From Pegoplata infirma (lineage: Eukaryota; Arthropoda; Insecta; Diptera; Anthomyiidae): a DNA stretch of 64,000 nt. A program made the position numbers and the translations under genes. The notes beneath the pieces are model-generated. The model did not search any database. It was given only the letters and a program-made list of their open reading frames with translations, and was not told the origin of the DNA. Shown here one piece after another: positions 55,561 to 64,000 of the stretch (position 1 is the stretch's first letter; each line of letters opens with the position of its first letter). The stretch spans positions 10,572,951 to 10,636,950 of the forward strand of contig OY992541.1 of the NCBI GenBank assembly GCA_963921195.1, written 5' to 3'.

Positions 55561-56772
55561 AAATCGATATCGGTTCTAAAATTATGAACGAAAATGTAGG
55601 GACACATCGAAATTTTGACACATTGCACATAACCAGGGAAACCAAAAATATGCAGTATCATGTTTTTTCCTGCGCATTGTATTGATAAATGGGTAAGGTA
55701 TTTATCCGTTTTAGAAGATTTTAAGAAATCTGGCATCGATCTGTTAGAGCATATTTTTGCATATTTTAGCCTTAAGAGCATATTTTAGCATAATTAAGGT
55801 TTAAGAGCATATTTTAGCATAAGAGCATATTTTTAGAGCATTTTTTCAAATTTTAGAGCATTTTTTTTCACGTTTTAGAGCATTTTTTTAAAATTTTTAG
55901 AGCTTTTTTTTTAATTTTTAGAACATTCTTGTCCAATTTTTTGATAACAACACTTATTTTTGAAGTTTTTTAATTTTTGTGGGATTTTTTTTTTTAATTT
56001 TGTAAGTGTATTGAAATGTTTGTTTTTGTTTTTTTTTTCCAAAATTGTGGGGTTCTGACGATTGAGACGCCTTTGGCCTGTTCTTGCTTCATATCGGTAT
56101 ATGAAACCATGTTTTCTTTAGATCTGAGTTTAGGGTATAATCAGCAACTTTGTAGAAAATATTAAGGAAATTTTTTTTTAAAACATATTAACCCTCTAAC
56201 TACCCTGGCAAATTCACGTACAAATTGGAAAAAACAACGCGAAAAAGGGGACATAATTTTTTTTAAGAGCATATTTTTATTGTTTTTAGAGCATATTTTC
56301 CGTTTTTAAGAGCATTTTTTAAGCACATAAAACGTGTTTTTTAGAGCATATTTTTGCTTTCCCTGCACATAACCTTCAACTACAAAATGCTTAAATTACT
56401 GGTGGGCCTGAAATGGAATTTAAATAAGTACAAATATTTTTTACTAAAAAACCTCTTTTTCGAAAGTTTCTCTTTTTTAATTTGAGCGATATCGGTTTAG
56501 ACATCATGATCGAAAATGTAAGGACACCTCGGAAATTTTGAGACATTGCTGGTGGGCGCACAGAATTTGATACCGAGTGGTATTTAAGTACATACAAACA
56601 TTTTTCAACAAAAAAAAAATCTGCGAAAGTTTTAATTTTTTTGTCGAATCTAATTATTTCACCGTTTTTTAACAAAATTTTTTCACCAATTTCATTTTTG
56701 AAATAAATTTTTTGCAAAAATATTTTTTAATCATTGTACCGAGCAAAGTCGAATTTAACTTAATTAACTTGT
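55560..56772 (-). mobile_element. DINE-1/Helentron-like family B copy, inverted, with a hAT-like insertion
   Basis: The 5' end AAGTCGAATTTAACTTAATT...ACTTGT is at 56772. The body (ATGAACGAAAATGTAGGGAC, CATAACC...ACAAAATGC) matches 18285-18360 inverted. The 3' end is not visible. It is split at CACATAAC by 55634-56365. The patch 56500-56580 repeats GAAAATGTAAGGACACCTCG, so part of the body is duplicated. Confidence 0.6.
55634..56365. mobile_element. hAT-like transposon 7 (732 bp, non-autonomous)
   Basis: The ends are CAGGGAAACCAAAAATATGC and TATTTTTGCTTTCCCTG, fitting YARNG. The exact 8-bp duplication CACATAAC is at 55626-55633 and 56366-56373. AGAGCATATTTTAGCATA motifs are repeated near both ends, like the GCATATTTT motifs of hAT-like transposon 1. 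No frame. Confidence 0.9.
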
Positions 56773-57640
56773 TCCTTTTTTATAAGACCAGTTTTTAACA
56801 TAAAAGAAAAATGCATATGTTACAAGTTCTTAATCCATATTTATATATTTTAGATGCATCTTAAAAGCACTTCTACACATACATATATTTGTTATATCGA
56901 TGCATAAAAGTAATTTTATTTATCACTTTTTTTTATCATTCGATCACTTGGCCTATTTCATTCTAATATGGCTCCTACTTCTCACCTGTTTTTTAATTTG
57001 TAAACTTCAATTGACTAGGTAAAGGTGGTTCAAATATTATTGGGCGCGATATTTTTGTATTGTTATTATAAAACGTACAGGATCGTGGAATATGTATTTT
57101 TTTTTTTTTAATTCATTGCCTGTTTTTTTTTTTAAATTTTATTTTTCACAAAATTATTTATTTGTTTAGTAGTGATATTTTTAGTGTATGTTTACGCATC
57201 TATTGCTAGAAAATAAGTGAACCTATTCAACGATACCTACATGGGCTTTATATACCCCAACCCTAATTCCAGTTACAAATGTTTTTTTTTTGTGAAAAAA
57301 ATGAAAGGAAACCCATATAACACTGATATTTAATATTAATTTCATTACATAAATTCTAGCACTCTGCATAGACAGCATTTCCATTTCCATCATCGTCGTC
57401 ATAATCGTCACCATCATCACAAGTAATCAAAAAAAAAAAAAATAAATCTATGTATAAAATAATGATATCTAACACAAAAACTATTGCTGACCACTATTTT
57501 GTATGAATGAATTTGAATTATAGTTATTTAAATAATCGGGTGACAGTGATACCTACCACACTAATTGTCTTCACTATCTTTTAGCATTATTGGCATTCAA
57601 ATCACCATCACAGCAACCAACAACAGCCATCATCATCTGC
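56773..57640. other. Gene-free stretch with a short trinucleotide-like repeat
   Basis: 57378-57420 is an imperfect CAT/CGT triplet run, and CATCATCATC-like runs recur near 57605-57640. No gene or bounded element was recognised. Confidence 0.45.
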
Positions 57641-57642
57641 AT

Positions 57643-57724
57643 TTATATACCCTTCAACCACAGTATGGAGGTATACTCACTTTGTCATTCCATGTGTAAC
57701 GCATCAAAATATCGCTCTAGGACC
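57643..57724 (-). mobile_element. DINE-1/Helentron-like family C, 3' end fragment
   Basis: TATACCCTTCAACCACAGTA, ACTCACTTTGTCATTCC and CGCATCAAAATATCG are the reversed 3' end of family C. It is followed at 57725 by TAGGCTTGCCAGA, which resembles the left end of hAT-like transposon 6, but no matching right end was found. Confidence 0.65.
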
Positions 57725-57901
57725 TAGGCTTGCCAGATCGAAAATGGTAAAAAGCTTGACATTTAGAAAAAAAAGCTTGATTTTTCTTGACATCTAGAAA
57801 TAAAAGCTTGATTTTTCTTGACATTTAAATTTTAGTATGCTTTTTTTATAAAAAGTATTTTTTAATCAAGTTTGAGAATTTTTGTGAATTTGAGACTAAA
57901 A

Positions 57902-58624
57902 ACAAGTAAGAGTGTTAAATTCGGCTGTGCCGAATCTTTTATACCCTCCAACATGCAAATAAATAAAAAAAAAATTGCAGGGGCGTCTTTTTTTTGGGGG
58001 GGGTCGGTAGTGGTAATTGGGGGCACAATTCCTCTCGAATAAGTGTTAAAAAAATAATTCTTATGCTTTTTGCACTAAAGAGATACAAATTTATCATTAT
58101 ATAAAAAAAAATTTATTCCGCGCACATAAAAGGGGGGGGGGGGCGGACCGTAAAACGACTTTTTCTAATTCTGTGGGTCCAAATGCAGGACCTTGAACTT
58201 CTTGTAGCATTAAAATGTTGGATTTGTTAAACAAAAACACAAAAAATCATGTAAAAATATGGTATTTTTCAGAGGTTTGTTTAGTTCTTCAAGGGGGAAC
58301 TTTTTTCCCCCTGGTCCGATTTTGCCCATCTCCGAACTTAACCAGCCTATGAACATAAGACATATATGTGCCAAATTTCAGGAGTCTACCACTTTTATTT
58401 TGGACTGTATCGTGTCTTCCACAGACGGACGGACAGACGGACAGACGGACAGACGGACGGACGGACGGACGGACGGACAGACGGACATCGCTAGAATGTC
58501 TTAGAATCGATCACTGATCAATAATATATATATACTTTATGGGGTCCTACACCGATATTTCGATGCGTTACACACGGAATGACAAAGTGAGTATACCCCC
58601 ATACTGTAGTTGGAGGGTATAATA
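57902..58624 (+). mobile_element. DINE-1/Helentron-like family C copy, complete
   Basis: The 5' end is ACAAGTAAGAGTGTTAAATT with the TTCGGCTGTGCCGAA hairpin. There is a G-rich patch near 58132. The microsatellite (ACGG/ACAG)n is at 58422-58488, and the 3' end is CTGTAGTTGGAGGGTATAA. It is only about 16 bp from an inverted copy. Confidence 0.8.
58424..58488 (+). repeat. GACGGACAGACGG microsatellite
   Basis: About 65 bp of GACGGACA/GACGGACG tetranucleotide repeats inside family C. It is the longest of several such tracts in the window (also 2507-2537, 27001-27017, 31636-31660, 34841-34874, 43795-43815). Confidence 0.9.
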
Positions 58625-58639
58625 ATCATTTTTTAGTAT

Positions 58640-59182
58640 TTTTATACCCTCCAACCACAGTATGGGGGTATACTCACTTTGTCATTCCGTGTGTAACGCA
58701 TCGAAATATCGGTCTAGGACCCCATAAAGTATATATATTATTGATCAGTGATCCATTCTAAGACATTCTAGCGATGTCCGTCTGTCCGTCCGTCCGTCCG
58801 TCCGTCTGTGGAAGACACGATACAGTCCAAAGTAAAAGAGCTAGACTCCTGAAATTTGGCACGAATATGTCTTATGGTATTGGGCTGGTTAAGTTCGAAC
58901 ATGAGCAAAATCGGATCAGGGGGAAAAAAGTTCCCCTCTTAAGAACTAAACAAACCTCTAAAAAAAAGCCATTTTTTATAGGTTTTTTGAACTTTTGCTT
59001 AGCAAACGAAACATTTTTATGTCTAAAGAAGTTCAAAGTCTTGTAGTTGGTTCCAGGAAGATTGTCTCCCACCGACGTTACCTCCCCCCCCCCCAAAAAA
59101 AAAAAACGCCCCTGTTTTTTTTTTTAAACGCGTTGGAGGGTATAAAAGATTCGGCACAGCCGAATTTAACACTCTCACTTGT
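58640..59182 (-). mobile_element. DINE-1/Helentron-like family C copy, inverted neighbour
   Basis: The 3' end TATACCCTCCAACCACAGTA is at 58643 and the 5' end TTCGGCACAGCCGAA...CACTTGT at 59182. Together with 57902-58624 it forms a tail-to-tail pair with matching 3' halves. The 5' part differs by C and A runs (59084-59106). Confidence 0.8.
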
Positions 59183-59564
59183 TTATGACCCAAATGCAAA
59201 AAAAAATGACTTCCGGGCTTAGAAGGCTTAACAAAAAAAGAGTGTCGGGACTTAGAAAATTTTTTATTTCTGCCCTAAAGCATTTTTAACGAAATTTTTT
59301 CGGAAAAACTAATATTTTTGAAAGCATTTCTGATCAGTGCAACAAAAAATTCGTATAAATCGGTAATTTTAAAAAAAATCTTAAAATTTTTTGAGAAAAT
59401 GTGGTGACCGTGTTAAATGAATTTTTATAATTCAAACGCAATTAAAAAAGTTTCAAACCAAATTTTGTGGGACTTCAATATAGCTGTTCTAAGAAGAATC
59501 GACAAAAAAATTTTGTTAATTTTAGGAAATTTTAAATACGCTCTGCAAAAGTTTTCTAAATTAA

Positions 59565-61463
59565 ACAAGTAGAAAAGTTAAATTCGACTTGGCCGAATCT
59601 ATGAATACCCTCCACAATGCCCATTTTAAGTGATAGTAAATTTTCTAACGTGAAAAAAATAACAGTTTTGATTAGAAATATTTTATTTTGTGTAAAAAAA
59701 TTTTTTTTAGTAATTTAAAAAAAAAAAAATAAATAATTTACTATTTTTTTTGAGTGTAAAATTTTTTTCGAGTGTATTTTTTTTTTTTGTTTGGTATAAA
59801 AATATTTTTGAGTGACAAAAATACGTTGTAAAATATTTTTGTGACTTACCAATGTTTTTAAAACAGGTTTAACGGGTTTCAATACGTGAATTTAAGGTGA
59901 AGCTAATCTGAAATTCACGGTTTTGCTAATAACTTTTGAACCACTCGACCGATTTGGGTGAAATTCAATACGAACTAGGCTGGAGGAACGAAAAATATAT
60001 ATGGCAAGCTTCAGCATCCTCAGAATTGCTTTTCGAAAGTTATAGTGCTTTTTATCTCATAAATTCACGAAAAACCCTTGCCGAAATTCAGTCTTTTGCT
60101 CATAACTTTTGAACCACTGGACCGATTTCTCTGGATTGCAATAACAACCTGAGCAGGTAAATGCCTAACATATATGCATTACTTCAGGCGGCTCCGTAAG
60201 GTCTTTCAAAAGTTAGCGTGTTTTCAACAGACAGACCGACAGACGGACGGACATCGCTACACTGAAAAAAAAGACATAACTAAATTTAAGGAAAAAATGT
60301 CTTTGAAAATTTATCATGAATTTTCCTAAAATTTAGTTAAATTTAACTTAAAAATGAGAAATTTTCTTAACTATGAGGAAAAAATTTTAGTTCATTTACT
60401 TATAATTAGTTCAAAGTTTTCTTTAAATGGATTTTTTAAATATTAGGAAAAAAATTCTTACTGCCAAAGAAATTTTCCACAAATCTAAGAATCGTATTTT
60501 TATTTTTAAGACATATTTCTTAAAAAACAATTTAGTTCAAGTTTAGTTAAAATTTACTAAAAAAAACATCATCGTATTTCTCTTCTTTGAATTGAGGAAG
60601 TGTACTTCTTAGAATTTAGCTAATGACTTCTGAGAATTTAGTAAATAACTTCTTAGAATTTAGTTAAAAATTCAAAATGGCGATATCTCGAAAACTAAGC
60701 TAGATAGAGCGAAACGGATGAAATTTTCAAAAGAAAGACTACAAAGAAAAATATGGAACAGCCTAGCTCTGCATATCTGTCGGGGTCTCAAGACCCTAAT
60801 TTTAGATCTAAAATTTGAAATTCCCGAGATTTTATAGATACACATATCTCGGTAAATACTGCCAACACGAGAAAACGTCTAACGGCATTTTTGTAGCTCT
60901 TGACTCGTAGAACACTTCCGCAAAATACCCGAAAGCCCTCCGATTAATAGTTTTTGAGTTATCCGGTTTTTAAGATTCTCAAGACCCTATAAGGCCCCTT
61001 ATTACCGTATCTCAAAAACTAAGCAAGTTAGAGCGAAACGGACACAAGTTTTGGTTCAAAATCTATGGGACCCTTAAAGGACCCAACGGGGTCTCGAGTT
61101 AAATGGGGTCCGAACCCATGGGTCCAGGGTCTAGACCCAATCTATTTTTTTTTTTTTTTTTTTTTTATTATTAAATTTTATTATTAAATTAAACAACTTA
61201 GTTTTCCTAATTTTTGGGAAAATTATGAACTAAAACCAAGAAAAAAAATCTTTGGAGCCAAATCATTCCCTCTTTTTCTCAAAATTGAGTTAATTTTCCC
61301 AGATTTTAGTTCACTTTTTTTTTGAGTGTAGATCGTCTTAAAATTGATCGAGGATCATGAATATATATACTTTATGGGGTCCTAGACCAATATTTCGAGG
61401 TGTTACAAACGGAATGACAAACTTATATATACCCTCTATCACTAGAGTGGAGGGTATAAAAAA
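59565..61463 (+). mobile_element. DINE-1/Helentron-like family B copy with a CACTG-end insertion
   Basis: It is nearly co-linear with 34159-35012 (ACAAGTAGAAAAGTTAAATT to CACTAGAGTGGAGGGTATAA). The insertion 60260-61328 falls exactly between GCTA and GATCGTC. Confidence 0.8.
60260..61328 (+). mobile_element. CACTGAAAAAAAA / TTTTTTTTGAGTG element with verified TA duplication
   Basis: Left TA is at 60258-60259 and right TA at 61329-61330. The unoccupied site CATCGCTAGATCGTC is at 34873-34887. The interior includes CTCGAAAACTAAGCTAGATAG and GGGTCCAGGGTCTAGACCC blocks. It is the inverted sister of 29483-30557. No protein was recognised. Confidence 0.92.
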
Positions 61464-62693
61464 ATGGAATCGGCTAATTTTAGGGTAATTTTTAAAGCTT
61501 TGTTTGCTATCATTGAAATTTTTTTAGTGGTTTCAGAAATATACTTTTTACAGAATGCTTAAAAGGAATCAGTCGTTTGGAAAAGTGGCATTACCCAAAT
61601 TTATCGCGTAACTGCAATGATATAGGAAAAATCAGTTTCATAAATTACTTTTCTCGCTTATTGTTTATGAAATAAAGGAGACATCTAGTGGTAAAAACAT
61701 AATTATTTTTGAAAATGATTTTTAATTTGTATTTATTTACATTAAAAGAGTTTTAAAATAAATTATTCTTGATTTTTCTTGACAATTTAGTGGAAAATTG
61801 TCTAAAATTTCCATTTAGCTTGACAAATGACATTTTGGCTTGATTCTTAACACGTACACTCAAAAAAAAAAGTTTGTAAAATTACAAGCAAAAGGTCTTG
61901 TAATTCTATTTTACTAATATTTTTGTCTATTTACAAAAATTCTTGTATTTTTAATAAAACAAAAACTACCGTGCGCTTTGTAATTTTACTTTAATATGTT
62001 GGTAAATTTATTTAACAATTTTTTTAGGTAAATTAACAAAAAAAATAATTATTTTACAAATTAAAAAAAAATTACAAGGTGTTTAGTTGTTTTACACAAG
62101 AAAATTGTTATTTTACAACAACATTTTATTTGATAGTATTTAGTCTTTCTACCAAAAAATGTTATATTACCCAGCAAAAAAAATTCGAAGTAGTTCAAAA
62201 CGAAGTAGACTTAAACTACATATAAAGTAGCAATTAGTGAATATTTTTTGTTGCAACAAAAGTAGTTTAAAATAACATCCAAATATGTCAATAAGAAGGA
62301 CAATAATATGGATTCCACTACTTAAGAACACTATAGTCGGAATGAGTTTTTTTTAATATTTGTTAAACGTAATGAAAAGAACATATTTATTTAAATTTAT
62401 TTAATAGAGTTTAAGTCTAAACTATAGTTTTATATATAATTGAAAGGCAAAGAGTTAATATTTGATATGTTATAATTCCAGGAATTAAGACATTTAATCT
62501 TAAATTTGATGTAAACTGATTTTGTTTTTTTACCTTTTAACTTCAGTATAGGGGGTACACTCACTTTGTCATTCCCCATAAAGAGAATCGTCGCCTAAAA
62601 TGCAAATCAAAGTGACAACACTTTTTTCAAGTTATTGATTGCGATGCATTGTCCCCTATAAAATTATCAAAATGTGATTTGCTAGTTGTGATA
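61464..62693. other. Gene-free AT-rich stretch with a further CACTC end
   Basis: 61857 starts another CACTCAAAAAAAAAAGTTTG end after TA, with TTGTAATTTTAC-like repeats to about 62165 and no recognisable right end. 61765-61850 shares CTTGATTTTTCTTGACA with 57775-57825. 62540-62580 is a short family C relic. Confidence 0.5.
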
Positions 62694-63319
62694 CACTCAA
62701 AAAATTATGTTAGTAAAATCAACTGAAAATGTCAGTTAAAATAACTACTTTGTTAGTTGTTTTGGGGTCAACTACTTTTTCAGTTAAATTAACTAACAAT
62801 GTTAGTTATTTTAACTGACAAAAAGCAACTGACTTATGTAGTAAAAACTACTGACATTTGTAGTCAAAACAACTAAAATGTAGTAAAAATATAATAATCA
62901 ATATATAATTTTTTTTTTCTGAAAATTTTTTTTATTTTTTTAAAGTTGTGAAAAATAAAAAAACGAAAATTTATTTTTATTTTTTGGAAAAAAACTTCGA
63001 AAATTTTTCAGAGATAAAAAATAAAATTAAATACTTTAAATAACTTTTTTTAAAGTTGTGAAAAATAAATTTTTTTTTTTTGGAAAAAACTTTGAAAATT
63101 TTTCAGAGATAAAAAAATAAAATTAACTACTTTGTATAACTGCTACTACATTACAGTACTTTTTTGTTAGTTGTTCAAAAAAATTACTTAAAATAACTAA
63201 CAGAAATAGTTGTTTGATATTTTTCATACAAAAACAACTGACTTTGTAGTTGAAAACAACTAAGTACTGTAAAATATACAAACAACTAACATGTAGTAAC
63301 TTACACAATTTTCTAAGTG
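62694..63319 (+). mobile_element. CACTCAAAAAATTATGTTAG element, copy 3 (626 bp)
   Basis: TA lies on both sides (62692-62693 and 63320-63321). It is co-linear with 46908-47468 (TCAGTTAAAATAACTACTTT, CAACTACTTTTTCAGTTAAA), plus an internal duplication near 62940-63110 in which the line TTAAAGTTGTGAAAAATAAA occurs twice. Non-coding. Confidence 0.85.
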
Positions 63320-63321
63320 TA

Positions 63322-64000
63322 CAATTCATTAACTGAAACCATTTCAAAAAATTCAGACCTATCCGATGAAAAATGACGGACTTATGAACAAAATTAAAAA
63401 AAATGTTTCACAACGTTTTTCGCTGCTACTTTAAAAAAGCAAAATGTGTTGGATTGTTGGTGACGATATATTATATTGATTAGTGATCGATTCTGAGAAG
63501 TTCTATGAACATCACTCCGTCTGTCTGTATGTAACACGATGTAGTCGAAAATAAAACAGCTATCCACCTGACGTTTGCTACAAATATTTTTTATAGTCCT
63601 AGGTAGGTTAAAATCGAAACGGAGGGGAAAAGTTTCACCTTGGAGAAACGCAATTTTTTAGCGATCATTGTTTTTTTGTCAAGCAAATGAAACAATTTTA
63701 TGTCGGATGAAGTATAAAGTCCTGAACTTAGACCAATTTTTTGAGGTACGAACACTTTTATTGATGCGACTGGTCCGCGACCTTACACGGTTAATTGCAA
63801 TTGTTCTACTCATCACAAATCTGGTCTCCAAACTTTTCCATCACATCAAGTTTTTGGGAAAATTGATGTCAAAGTTAAAAAAAAAAATCGCCGTTTTGTT
63901 AATTTTTGCCAAATCTTAGCGGATGAAACCGGTATGATAGCGACTTAAAAATAAGTCGAGGATAAAACTTAAAAATTGCTCTTAAGGATTCTGAGCTCTT
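63322..64000 (-). other. Edge stretch with an old family C relic
   Basis: 63475-63740 is a diverged inverted family C body (GATTAGTGATCGATTCTGAG, CCGTCTGTCTGTATGTAACA, AAGTATAAAGTCCTGAACTT). 63740-64000 shows nothing recognisable. Confidence 0.5.

Noticed and set aside
57223..57420. Met-rich minus-strand frame
   Set aside because: It is caused by an imperfect CAT/CGT triplet run; no other coding evidence.
57725..61850. A large hAT-like element starting TAGGCTTGCCAGA and containing the Helentron-like copies
   Set aside because: The left end resembles hAT-like transposon 6 and CTTGATTTTTCTTGACA recurs at both edges, but no matching right end or 8-bp duplication was found.

Overview
This is a 64 kb piece of AT-rich nuclear genome from a higher fly. 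The evidence is one host gene whose spliced protein reads as the insect GABA transporter Gat, dipteran-style short introns (60 and 68 bp), and dense repeats of the DINE-1/Helentron kind with TATACCCTC/GAGGGTATA ends. The repeat style suggests a blow fly or house fly relative (inference only). A 200-N gap at 42399-42598 marks a draft assembly.

The only intact gene lies on the minus strand from 33100 (ATG) down to 14271 (stop). Eight coding exons join without a frame break into 673 residues. It is an SLC6 sodium- and chloride-dependent transporter with the GAT signature residues. The 5' coding exon is isolated by an 8.75 kb intron, and most introns are full of transposons.

Everything else is mobile DNA, much of it nested. 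(1) Seven hAT-like DNA transposons, each with YARNG-type ends and an exact 8-bp target duplication: 4345-5789, 11740-12355, 26144-28145, 31760-32156, 36979-42252, 51849-52681, 55634-56365. (2) A superfamily with CACTCAAAAAA or CACTGAAAAAA ends and 2-bp (TA, TT, TG) duplications: 283-2834, 19512-20504, 29483-30557, 37784-40166, 46908-47468, 47790-48343, 60260-61328, 62694-63319. (3) Three families (A, B, C) of DINE-1/Helentron-like elements that begin ACAAGT plus a small hairpin and end in GAGGGTATAAAA or GTAGGGTATAAAA. (4) A pair of exactly 300-bp MITEs with 7-bp duplications. (5) A decayed mariner-like transposon, a tRNA-derived SINE, fold-back elements, minisatellites and simple repeats.

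The window carries its own controls. Several insertions can be checked against an unoccupied paralogous copy elsewhere in the window, for example 34875-34885 against 60258-61330, and 24492-24499 against 26136-28153.

The most unusual object is 36979-42252. It is a 5.3 kb hAT-like fold-back with about 1 kb inverted arms that contain a tandem GC-rich minisatellite. It holds a remnant of a protein of unknown function, and one arm carries an element inside an element, with exon-like blocks.

Layout: 1-14270 transposon mosaic and Gat 3' flank; 14271-33100 Gat; 33101-36978 upstream flank with a Helentron-like copy and two fold-backs; 36979-42252 giant fold-back; 42253-64000 transposon mosaic without a recognisable host gene.
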